A stretch of DNA of 64,000 nt, from positions 1 through 64,000 of the forward strand of contig CAYPQD010000011.1 of NCBI GenBank assembly GCA_964412785.1. Direction: 5' to 3'. The translations under genes and the position numbers were made by a program. Below, piece by piece: positions 51,346 through 58,717 of the stretch (positions are counted from its first letter, which is position 1; each line of letters begins with the position of its first letter). The stretch comes from UBA5336 sp964412785. GTDB taxonomy: Bacteria; Pseudomonadota; Alphaproteobacteria; Caulobacterales; Hyphomonadaceae. Below the pieces are notes generated by a model. It was not told the DNA's origin and made no database searches. It saw only the letters and a list, made by a program, of their open reading frames with translations.

Positions 51346-52479
51346 TCACAGCTCAAGGAACATCTGGCCATCGGGAGCTTCTGTCGGACGAAACAGATCG
51401 GTGCGCAGCGGCGGGCGGGGGCGCTCCAGGCCGAGGCGGGTGGCGGCGCGCTGGAAGCGCTGGGCGATCAGGCGAGCATACGGCCCGCGCCCGCTGCCCC
51501 GCTCGAACCAGCGCGCGTCATAATCGCGCCCGCCGCGCATCTCGCGCAACAGATTGACGATCCGCGCAGCGCGGTCGGGGTAGTGTTCGGCCAGCCATCC
51601 GTGGAACAGGTCCCTGACCTCCAGCGGCAAGCGCAGGAGCACATATCCGGCGAACTGTGCGCCCGCGTCGGCGCCCGCTTGCAACAGCGCCTCGATCTCG
51701 TGGTCGTTGAGGGCCGGTATGATCGGCGCAGCCATCAGCGTCACCGGGATGCCGGCCTCAGCGAGCGCTGTGATCGTGTCGATGCGCCGGTGCGGGGCGG
51801 CCGCGCGCGGTTCCATCCGTCGCGCGAGCGCGGGCTCGAGGGTCGTCACCGAGATGCCGACGCGGGCAAGGCCTTTCGCCGCCATCGGGGCAATGAGGTC
51901 GATGTCGCGGCGGATCAGCGCCGACTTGGTGAGCAGGCTGACCGGGTGATTGTGCGCCGACAGGACCTCCAGCAGGCGCCGGGTCAGGCCGCGCTCGCGC
52001 TCCACCGGCTGGTAGGCGTCGGTGTTGACACCGAGTGCGATGACGCGGGGGACGTAACCCGGCCGGGCGAGTTCGCGTTTCAGCAGGTCCGGTGCGTCCG
52101 GTTTCCAGAACAGCCGGCTCTCGAAATCGAGGCCGGCCGAGAGCCCCTGATAGGCATGGCTGGGCCGTGCAAAGCAGTAGATGCAGCCATGCTCGCAGCC
52201 GCGATAGGGGTTGATGGAGCGGTCGAAATGGATGTCGGGCGAGCGGTTGTAGGTGATCACCGTCCTTGCCAGCTCACGGGTCAGCGTGGTCGCAAGGCGC
52301 TCTGACGGCATGTCCAGCGTGCCCCAGCCATCATCGAAGGCCTCCACGTTTGCTGGCTCGAAGCGCCCGGCATGGTTGGTCGAGGACCCGCGTCCGCGCG
52401 GTCCCGCAGGCGCCTCGTCCGCCTCGATCTCGCTGCGGCCGATCCGCCCGGCCGGCTTCAGTGTTCGTCGCAGTGCCAT
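51346..52479 (-). CDS. PA0069-family radical SAM protein
   Basis: The 377-residue protein carries the radical SAM cluster motif CEHGCIYCFARPSHAY (C-x3-C-x2-C), preceded by SINPYRG, and the barrel motifs GVNTDAYQPVERE and SVTTLEPALARRMEP. This is the Rv2578c/PA0069 group related to spore photoproduct lyase-like enzymes; the substrate is unknown. A perfect alphaproteobacterial LexA box (52516–52530) lies 37 bp ahead of its ATG, so SOS induction and a role in DNA damage response are likely (inference). Confidence 0.92.
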   Translation of the reverse strand: MALRRTLKPAGRIGRSEIEADEAPAGPRGRGSSTNHAGRFEPANVEAFDDGWGTLDMPSERLATTLTRELARTVITYNRSPDIHFDRSINPYRGCEHGCIYCFARPSHAYQGLSAGLDFESRLFWKPDAPDLLKRELARPGYVPRVIALGVNTDAYQPVERERGLTRRLLEVLSAHNHPVSLLTKSALIRRDIDLIAPMAAKGLARVGISVTTLEPALARRMEPRAAAPHRRIDTITALAEAGIPVTLMAAPIIPALNDHEIEALLQAGADAGAQFAGYVLLRLPLEVRDLFHGWLAEHYPDRAARIVNLLREMRGGRDYDARWFERGSGRGPYARLIAQRFQRAATRLGLERPRPPLRTDLFRPTEAPDGQMFLEL

Positions 52480-52515
52480 GACGCGACAGAAAACACAGTC
52501 CCGCGATCAAATCAA

Positions 52516-52530
52516 GAACATAAAACGAAC
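52516..52530 (-). promoter_or_regulatory. LexA (SOS) box
   Basis: On the minus strand GTTCGTTTTATGTTC matches GTTC-N7-GTTC, the established LexA operator of alphaproteobacteria such as Caulobacter and Rhodobacter. It lies in an unusually AT-rich 70-bp stretch directly upstream of the radical SAM gene, where repression would be effective. Confidence 0.75.
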
Positions 52531-52550
52531 AAAAGCATTTTCACGGCATA

Positions 52551-53150
52551 TCACTCCCGGCGGGTCTGCCACGCCACCCAGTCGGCCGCCTCGTCAATGT
52601 CGGTCAGCGTCTCCAGCAGGGCGACGCGTGCGCCGGCAGGCAGGTTGGCGCGGACATCGGCAAGGGCGTGCGGGCCGGACCAGCGCACGCCGGCGAAAGG
52701 GGGGGCAAGGCGCAGGCCGCGGACCTGGCCGAACAGCCAGAAGCCGCCATCACTGGCCGGACCGAAAACGGCATCATGGCTGCGCAGCGCGGTGAACGCG
52801 GCGGCGATGTGGGGGCGGCTCACCGCCGGCGCGTCCGCGCCGATGAAAAGGACCGGCCCGCGCGGCGCCTCGGCAAGGCCGCGGGCAAGACGGGCACCGA
52901 GATCGCCGCGGCCCTGGGGGTAGCGCGGGAAGGCGGCGGGCCAGGGCAAGGCTGCGCCGGCGCGGGCGTGCCGGTCGGGGCTGACATAGAGCCGGGTCTG
53001 CCAGCGCGGGTCGGCGAGCGCCCGCAGCGTGCGCGCGAGCGTCCAGCGGGCGATCCGCTGCGCTTGGGCGCGGCCAAGGCCCCTTGCCAGCCGGGTCTTG
53101 GCGAAACCGATCCGGGGCGGCTTGGCGTAGATGAGCAGGGTGCGCTGCAC
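52551..53150 (-). CDS. DUF2064 (TIGR04282-type) glycosyltransferase
   Basis: A 199-residue nucleotidyl/glycosyltransferase-fold protein: LLIYAKPPRIGFAKTRLARG at the start, then VLFIGADAPAVSRPHIAAAF (metal aspartate) and the FGPASDGGFWLFG motif. The family pairs with TIGR04283 glycosyltransferases. Its natural product is not established here; the annotation as arsenosugar enzyme in databases applies only when arsenic genes are near, and none is visible. Confidence 0.88.
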   Translation of the reverse strand: MQRTLLIYAKPPRIGFAKTRLARGLGRAQAQRIARWTLARTLRALADPRWQTRLYVSPDRHARAGAALPWPAAFPRYPQGRGDLGARLARGLAEAPRGPVLFIGADAPAVSRPHIAAAFTALRSHDAVFGPASDGGFWLFGQVRGLRLAPPFAGVRWSGPHALADVRANLPAGARVALLETLTDIDEAADWVAWQTRRE

Positions 53151-53158
53151 GGCCGGGG

Positions 53159-53842
53159 TCAGGTGTAGCGCCTGGCCAGGCGTTCCGGTGAGGCGCCCAT
53201 CAGGAAACCGGCGAGCAGGAGAGCGTTGCCATAGGCACGCCGGCGCCAGCCATCGCGCTCGTATTTGGCAGCTGAGGTTCGCGCCTCCGCTGACAGGAGG
53301 GCGAGCCGGCGCTTGCCGATCGCGCGCACGATCGCGACATCCTCCATCAGCGGCATGTCGGCAAACCCGCCAACCTCGTCATAGAGCGCGCGCGCGATCA
53401 GCAGGCCCTGGTCGCCATAGGGCAGGCCAAACCAGCGCGTGCGCCGGTTGGCGCGGGCGGCGAGCCAGGCGGCTTCTGGGGCATCGGAGCGGTAGGCGAG
53501 GGTGAATGTGGCGGCGCGGTCCCGGCGGAATGCCATGTGGTCGATCGCCCGTTCGGCCCAGTCGGAGGACAGGGCGGTGTCGGCATGGAGGAACAGGAGC
53601 CAGCTGCCGCGGGCAGCGGCGGCGCCAGCGATCATCTGGCGGGCGCGGCCCTGCTGTGAGGCGAGAACGGTGCAGCCGGCCGCCTCGGCGATCGCGCAGG
53701 TGGCGTCGCCGGAGCCGCCATCGGCGACGATGACCTCGCAGATCAGCTCCGCGGCGAGGCCCGGCATCAGGCTCTCCAGGCAGAGCGGCAGCTCGCTGGC
53801 GACGTCGAGCGCCGGGATGATGACGGACAGCGGTGCAGGCAT
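53159..53842 (-). CDS. Family 2 glycosyltransferase (TIGR04283-type)
   Basis: The 227-residue GT-A protein begins LSVIIPALDVASELPLCLES and has VIVADGGSGDATCAIAEAAG, the DxD-like FLHADTALSSDW, and the acceptor motif GGFADMPLMEDVAIV. A membrane-like segment near the end (GNALLLAGFLMG) fits the subfamily. It is 8 bp upstream of the DUF2064 gene and probably forms a two-enzyme unit with it. Confidence 0.9.
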   Translation of the reverse strand: MPAPLSVIIPALDVASELPLCLESLMPGLAAELICEVIVADGGSGDATCAIAEAAGCTVLASQQGRARQMIAGAAAARGSWLLFLHADTALSSDWAERAIDHMAFRRDRAATFTLAYRSDAPEAAWLAARANRRTRWFGLPYGDQGLLIARALYDEVGGFADMPLMEDVAIVRAIGKRRLALLSAEARTSAAKYERDGWRRRAYGNALLLAGFLMGASPERLARRYT

Positions 53843-53859
53843 CGGTCCTCTCGCAGGGC

Positions 53860-54633
53860 TCAGCCGGACTGTTCGAGCCGGCGGGCGATCGCCTGCAGGT
53901 CGGCCCAGGCGAGCGCCTTGTCCTGGGGCCGGCGCAGCAGGTAGGCCGGATGCAGGATCGCGATCACCGGTACGCGCCGGCCGGACGGCGTGGTCATGGA
54001 TTTTTCCTGGCCACGCAGGCGCATGATGCCGGACTGGGTCCCCAGCAGCGCCTTGGCACTGACGCTGCCCGCGGCAATGATGAGACGGGGCGCGGCGAGC
54101 TCGATCATACGCAGCACGAAGGGCCGGCAGACGGCCAGCTCGTCGGCCTCGGGGTTACGGTTACGCGGTGGGCGCCAGTAATTGACGTTGGTGATGAGGG
54201 CGTTGTCCCGCCGAGACAGGTCGATCGCGGCGAGCATCCGGTCGAGCAGCTGGCCGGCAGGGCCGACAAAGGGCAGGCCCTGGCGGTCCTCCTCGCCGCC
54301 GGGCCCTTCGCCGACCACCATGACAGGGGCACCGGGCACGCCGTCGAAGACCACCGTGTTCTGGGCGCCGGCGCGCAGGGGGCTGGCGTCGAACGCCTCG
54401 ATGGCCGCCTTCAGCGCGGCCAGGTCCGGCGCGGCGGCCGCGGCGGCCGCGGCGGCGGCGATGCGCGCGTCGATCGATGGTCCGGCGGGTCGCGCGGCGC
54501 CGGCGACACCGGCCTGTGGCGACGGGGCGGGCCGGGTCAGCGCGCGAATAGCCGCCTCGTCTACGGCGACCCCCATGGCGCGCCACCAGGCCGTCAGCGC
54601 CGTCAGTGCAAGGTCTGGATCGGCTTGGGGCAT
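53860..54633 (-). CDS. Family 4-like uracil-DNA glycosylase
   Basis: The 257-residue protein, read from ATG 54633 (MPQADPDLAL), carries the UDG motif GEGPGGEEDRQGLPFVGPAG and the end motif HPAYLLRRPQDK. The usual four iron-sulfur cysteines are mostly replaced: the first pair reads FDASPLRA and the third site NYWRPPRN; only the cysteine in VCRPF remains. Related alphaproteobacterial proteins also show FWRPPGN (from memory), so this may be a class-wide cluster-less variant. An alanine run (about residues 50–63) is low complexity. It should excise uracil from DNA. Confidence 0.85.
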   Translation of the reverse strand: MPQADPDLALTALTAWWRAMGVAVDEAAIRALTRPAPSPQAGVAGAARPAGPSIDARIAAAAAAAAAAPDLAALKAAIEAFDASPLRAGAQNTVVFDGVPGAPVMVVGEGPGGEEDRQGLPFVGPAGQLLDRMLAAIDLSRRDNALITNVNYWRPPRNRNPEADELAVCRPFVLRMIELAAPRLIIAAGSVSAKALLGTQSGIMRLRGQEKSMTTPSGRRVPVIAILHPAYLLRRPQDKALAWADLQAIARRLEQSG

Positions 54634-54721
54634 TGAGACGCGCTGGATTTCCTTTATGGGGCTTTGGCTTACATCACGAATTTCAGTACGCGCACAAGAC
54701 GCGAGCGACCAGGAGAGTCCT

Positions 54722-56401
54722 ATGGCAGACGACGCCCCGCAGCGGGAAGCGATGGAATATGACATTGTGATCGTCGGTGGCGGCCCGGCTGGCCTGTCGG
54801 CTGCCATCCGCTTCAAGCAGCTTGCAGGCAAGGCCGGCGAGGACCTTTCCGTGGTTGTCCTGGAGAAGGGTGGCGAGGTCGGTGCGCACATCCTCTCCGG
54901 CCTGGTGCTCGACCCGAAGGCGCTCGATGAGCTGATCCCCGACTGGCGCACGCGCGATGACCGGCCGCTGCGCACACTGGTCACCAAGGACAGGTACAAA
55001 TTGCTTGGCCCGAAGGGCTCCATGGACATGTCCTGGCTGCCCTATCCACCGCTGATGTCGAACCATGGCTGCTTCATCGGATCGCTGGCCAACACATGCC
55101 GCTGGCTGGCGACCGAGGCGGAGGCGCTGGGCGTGGAGATCTATCCGGGCTTTGCCGCCTCCGAGGTGCTCTACAATGATGAGGGCGCGGTTCGCGGTGT
55201 GGTCGCCGGGGTGATGGGGATTGCCCAGGACGGAACGAGAAAGCCGGATTTCGAGCCGGGCATGGAGCTGCTCGGCAAGTATGTCTTCTTCGCCGAGGGC
55301 GCACGCGGTTCGCTCACCAAGACGGTGATCGAGCGCTTTGACCTTGCTGCCGACAGCGACCCGCAGAAATACGGGATCGGCCTGAAGGAAGTCTGGTCGG
55401 TGCCGGAAGACAATTTCCGCGAAGGCTATGTCCAGCACACATTCGGCTGGCCGGTCGACGACAAGGACGGCAATGGCGGCGGCTTCCTCTACCATTTCCG
55501 CGAGAATGGCGAACCCTTCGTCTCCGTTGGCTATGTTGTCCATCTCAACTACAAGAACCCCTACATCGCGCCGTATGAGGAGTTCCAGCGCTACAAGCAC
55601 CACCATGAGATCGAGCCCTTCCTGACGGGTGGCAAGCGGGTGGCCTATGGCGCGCGGGCAATCACATCGGGCGGGCTGCAGTCGGTGCCAAAGCTCACCT
55701 TCCCGGGTGGCGCGCTGATCGGATGCTCGGCGGGCTTTGTGAACCTGCCGCGGATCAAGGGCACCCATAATGCGATGAAGACCGGCATGATGGCGGCCGA
55801 GTGCGCTTTCGAGGCAGTGCGCGCCGGGCGCCAGTCGGACGAGCTGGCGGCCTACGCGACGGCATATCGCAATAGCTGGGTGTATGACGACCTCTCCACG
55901 GTGCGGAACATGAAGCCGCTGATGTCGCGCTTCGGCACGCTGGGCGGCGCGATGATCGGCACGCCCGACATGTGGATGCGCACCCTGTTCGGCTTCGGGC
56001 TGCCGACGCTCCGCCACAAGAAGAGCGATGCGCAGGCGCTGCAGCCGGCCTCGAAGTTCAAGCCGATCGCATATCCCAAGCCCGATGGCGTGCTCAGCTT
56101 CGACAAGCTGACCAGCGTTTCCTTCACCAACACCTATCATGGCGAGGACCAGCCGGTGCATTTGCAGGTGGCCGACATGGCGCTTCAGGAGGCGTCGGAA
56201 CACGGCGTCTATGCCGGCCCGTCGGCGCGCTACTGCCCGGCTGGGGTGTATGAGTGGATTGAGGAGGGCGGGGAGCTGAAGTTCCAGATCAACTCTCAGA
56301 ACTGCATCCACTGCAAGACCTGCGATATCAAGGATCCCAACCAGAACATCAACTGGGTGACGCCCGAAGGCGGCGGCGGCCCGGCCTATCCGAACATGTA
56401 G
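54722..56401 (+). CDS. Electron-transfer flavoprotein:ubiquinone oxidoreductase
   Basis: The 559-residue ETF-QO passes electrons from acyl-CoA dehydrogenases through ETF to ubiquinone. The FAD-binding start YDIVIVGGGPAGLSAAIR, the membrane/quinone-binding domain (GGLQSVPKLTFPGGALIG, then NLPRIKGTHNAMKTGMMAAE) and the C-terminal [4Fe-4S] ligands RYCPAGVYE and NCIHCKTCDIKDP are all present. The start ATG follows AGGAGAG. A GAGTC (54715–54719) overlaps the ribosome site. No etfAB is adjacent. Confidence 0.96.
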   Translation: MADDAPQREAMEYDIVIVGGGPAGLSAAIRFKQLAGKAGEDLSVVVLEKGGEVGAHILSGLVLDPKALDELIPDWRTRDDRPLRTLVTKDRYKLLGPKGSMDMSWLPYPPLMSNHGCFIGSLANTCRWLATEAEALGVEIYPGFAASEVLYNDEGAVRGVVAGVMGIAQDGTRKPDFEPGMELLGKYVFFAEGARGSLTKTVIERFDLAADSDPQKYGIGLKEVWSVPEDNFREGYVQHTFGWPVDDKDGNGGGFLYHFRENGEPFVSVGYVVHLNYKNPYIAPYEEFQRYKHHHEIEPFLTGGKRVAYGARAITSGGLQSVPKLTFPGGALIGCSAGFVNLPRIKGTHNAMKTGMMAAECAFEAVRAGRQSDELAAYATAYRNSWVYDDLSTVRNMKPLMSRFGTLGGAMIGTPDMWMRTLFGFGLPTLRHKKSDAQALQPASKFKPIAYPKPDGVLSFDKLTSVSFTNTYHGEDQPVHLQVADMALQEASEHGVYAGPSARYCPAGVYEWIEEGGELKFQINSQNCIHCKTCDIKDPNQNINWVTPEGGGGPAYPNM

Positions 56402-56420
56402 GCCGGGCCGGGCGGGTTCG

Positions 56421-56481
56421 GGTTAACCTGTCAAGCGGGCTGTTTACCGGATGGGTAAACAGATCGCGGCTCGCTGTTAAC
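56421..56481. promoter_or_regulatory. Cluster of GTTAAC/GTTTAC half sites
   Basis: GTTAAC occurs at 56422–56427 and 56476–56481; between them GTTTACC-GGATG-GGTAAAC (56442–56460) is a perfect 7-bp inverted repeat. Start distances between the outer and inner motifs are about 20 bp. It lies upstream of the small unknown gene and may be a regulator-binding array; CtrA is one candidate because of the TTAA(C) cores. Confidence 0.4.
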
Positions 56482-56622
56482 CCGGCCCTACCAAGGGTGA
56501 ATCCCACCCGCTGAATTGTCCGAAAAAGCATAACGAATCGGGCCGGGGCGTTTACCTCGCGGTCATTGCTGGATGTCAAGCTGCACGACATCGCCAGACA
56601 CCGCAGACAGGAGAGCGACCCC

Positions 56623-57057
56623 ATGCTGAGAGACCTCGTGAGAAACGCCGCTGAAGAAACCGGCCTCACCCAGACGAGGGCCCGCGAGGCCCTTGGCATC
56701 ATCTTCAATGCCGCCGAGCGCCAGGGCTCCGATGCGGCAGAGGCCCTGTTCCGGAAAATCCCGGGCGCACGCACCCTGTCGGCGCGCACCGGTTCTGACA
56801 TCGGCGCGGCCACAGGCGTGATCGCGCGGATGATCGAACAGACCCCCGGTGGGCGCCGGCATGTGGCAGAGGGCATGCTGCGCGCGCTGCATGGCCAGGG
56901 GCTCGGCCATGCCGAAATCGCCCGGCTGTTCGCCGCGATCCAGGTCTATGCTGCCGAAACCCACGGCCTTACCGGCTTTCTCAATCTTGGCGACTTTCTC
57001 GGTGGCGGCGCCGGCGGGACGGAGGCACACGGCGGCGAGACCCGCGCGGTCGCCTGA
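56623..57057 (+). CDS. Unknown small helical protein
   Basis: A 144-residue protein with a clear ribosome site (CAGGAGAG) before ATG 56623. It is mainly helical (LVRNAAEETGLTQTRAREAL, IIFNAAERQGSDAAEALFRK, HVAEGMLRALHGQGLGHAEI) and ends in a glycine-rich stretch (GGGAGGTEAHGGETRAVA). The repeated helical pattern and length remind me of DUF2267/DUF2780-like proteins, but I cannot assign it. A striking palindromic array lies in its upstream region. Confidence 0.7.
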   Translation: MLRDLVRNAAEETGLTQTRAREALGIIFNAAERQGSDAAEALFRKIPGARTLSARTGSDIGAATGVIARMIEQTPGGRRHVAEGMLRALHGQGLGHAEIARLFAAIQVYAAETHGLTGFLNLGDFLGGGAGGTEAHGGETRAVA

Positions 57058-57220
57058 GCCGGCTGCCGATCGATCCTGTCGACTGACCGACTGGCCGCAC
57101 CGCTATGGTGCGGCCAATTTCGTTGCGGCGTGGCTTCACGCGAATCCGCAGTGTGTGTGATCAGACGTGATTGGAAGGCAGCCGGGCGGCATGCCATCTG
57201 ATAACAGGCCGCACGGTCCC

Positions 57221-57319
57221 GAAACCGATCCTTGCGGCGCGAGGCCGAGCGCGACTGCGCATCGCCGCCCCACGCGCCATAATCGCGGACGGATCTTCAT
57301 CCGCGCACACTGGTATAAG
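57221..57319 (+). repeat. Dispersed intergenic repeat, copy C
   Basis: Shares GAAACCGATCC, GAGCGCGACTGCGCATCG, CCCACGCGCCATAATCGCGG and ATCTTCATCCGCGCACACTG then GTATAA with the copies at 4033 and 40903. Only GCGGA/TCCGC of the hairpin stem remains. Its TATAAG end (57314–57319) is 43 bp ahead of the DM13 gene start, a position where it could serve as promoter or leader. The rest of the 304-bp gap (57058–57361) shows no gene. Confidence 0.7.
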
Positions 57320-57361
57320 GGGTCAACCGAGCGTCCCTCATCCCGTAAAGGACCCCGAACC

Positions 57362-57796
57362 ATGAAAACACTCCGCAGGGCCGCCGCTGCGACCCTCATT
57401 GCGCTGTCGGGCCCGATGGCCGTCCCGCCTGTCCTGACCGCCTGCGCCGAGACCACAGCGGCCAAATCCCTGCCGTCCGGCGATTTCGTCCGCAAGGCCA
57501 AGCGCCTCAGCGGACGCTATGACGTGTTCGTGCGCGATGGCCGCACGGTCATCCGCTTCTCCGATGATTTCCGTGCGGCCGGCGGACCGGACCTCAAGGT
57601 TTTCCTGTCGCCAAAGACGGTCGCGGAAGTGACCGGCAAGACGGCGACCGACGGAGCCTTGCATCTTGGCGACCTGGCCTCCACCCGCGGCGCGCAGGAG
57701 TACATCCTGCCTGAGGGCGTCGATCTCGATGACTTCGCGAGCGTTCTGGTGCACTGCGAGCCCTATGCGGTGTTGTGGGGCGGAAGCGACCTTTGA
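57362..57796 (+). CDS. DM13-domain envelope protein
   Basis: The 144-residue protein has a signal sequence ending LTAC (cysteine 28, possible lipobox) and one DM13 domain: GRYDVFVRDGRTVIRFSDDF, GGPDLKVFLSPK, EYILPEGVDLDDFASVLVHC and PYAVLWG. DM13 domains have a conserved cysteine (VHCEPY here) and are proposed to be redox or cytochrome-like, but function is unproven. It is preceded by the repeat copy C and converges on the glutathione transferase gene. Confidence 0.88.
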   Translation: MKTLRRAAAATLIALSGPMAVPPVLTACAETTAAKSLPSGDFVRKAKRLSGRYDVFVRDGRTVIRFSDDFRAAGGPDLKVFLSPKTVAEVTGKTATDGALHLGDLASTRGAQEYILPEGVDLDDFASVLVHCEPYAVLWGGSDL

Positions 57797-57806
57797 ACAC
57801 GCTGCC

Positions 57807-58667
57807 TCAGCCGACATCCTTTGCGTCGAAATCACGGGCATCGTGGCGTTCGGGCAGCTGGCTTTCCGGCGCGCCCCAGGTGCGGTTGACCATGCGCCCG
57901 CGCCGCGCACCCGGGCGGGCCATGATCGCGTCGCTCCAGCGGATGACGTGGGTGTAGTCGCTGACGGAGAGAAACTCCCCCGCCTCGTAGAGCAGGCCCT
58001 TCACCAGCCCGCCATACCACGGCCAGACGGCCATGTCGGCGAGGGTGTAGGTGTCGCCGGCAAGATAGGCGTGGCCTGCAAGATGGCGGTCGAGCACGTC
58101 GAGCTGGCGCTTCACTTCCATGGCATAGCGGTCGATCGCGTATTCGATCTTGATTGGCGCATAGGCGTAGAAATGCCCGAAGCCGCCGCCGAGGAAGGGC
58201 GCTGAGCCCATCTGCCAGAACAGCCAGGACAGGCATTCGGTGCGCGCCGGCGGCTCTGCGGGCAGGAAGGCGCCGAACTTCTCCGCCAGGTGGATGAGGA
58301 TCGCGCCGGACTCAAAGACGCGCACCGGTGTCTCGCCGGACCGGTCGACGAGGGCCGGGATTTTGGAGTTGGGGTTCGCAGCAACGAAGCCTGAGCCGAA
58401 TTGCTGGCCCTCGCCGATATTAATCAGCCAGGCGTCATACTCCGCCCCGGCATGCCCAAGCTCGAGAAGCTCTTCCAGCATGACGGTGACCTTCACGCCA
58501 TTGGGCGTGCCAAGGGAGTAGAGCTGCAGCGGGTGCTTGCCGACGGGCAGGTCCTTGTCGTGGGTCGCGCCTGCGACCGGCCGGTTTATCGCGGCAAAGC
58601 GCCCGCCATGCTTGTCCTTGTCCCAGGTCCAGACCTTCGGGGGGACATACTCTGTTGTCTCTGTCAT
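57807..58667 (-). CDS. yghU: YghU-type glutathione S-transferase
   Basis: Read from ATG 58667 (286 residues, preceded by AAGGAA); the start then aligns with E. coli YghU (PPKVWTWDKDKHGGRFAAIN). The thioredoxin-like domain shows LYSLGTPNGVKVTVMLEELL and VFESGAILIHLAEKFG, followed by the helical GST domain (CLSWLFWQMGSAPFLGGGFG, YTLADMAVWPWYGG). YghU reduces disulfides using two bound glutathiones. A start 11 codons earlier is possible but unlikely. Confidence 0.94.
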   Translation of the reverse strand: MTETTEYVPPKVWTWDKDKHGGRFAAINRPVAGATHDKDLPVGKHPLQLYSLGTPNGVKVTVMLEELLELGHAGAEYDAWLINIGEGQQFGSGFVAANPNSKIPALVDRSGETPVRVFESGAILIHLAEKFGAFLPAEPPARTECLSWLFWQMGSAPFLGGGFGHFYAYAPIKIEYAIDRYAMEVKRQLDVLDRHLAGHAYLAGDTYTLADMAVWPWYGGLVKGLLYEAGEFLSVSDYTHVIRWSDAIMARPGARRGRMVNRTWGAPESQLPERHDARDFDAKDVG

Positions 58668-58717
58668 CGGGTCGGGTTCCTTCTCGGTCTCGGTCGGCAT
58701 CTGGGACGGGCGCGGCG

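Noticed and set aside
54417..54480. GCGGCC-rich run that looks like a repeat or triplet expansion
   Set aside because: It encodes an alanine linker inside the UDG gene and is ordinary low complexity for this base composition.
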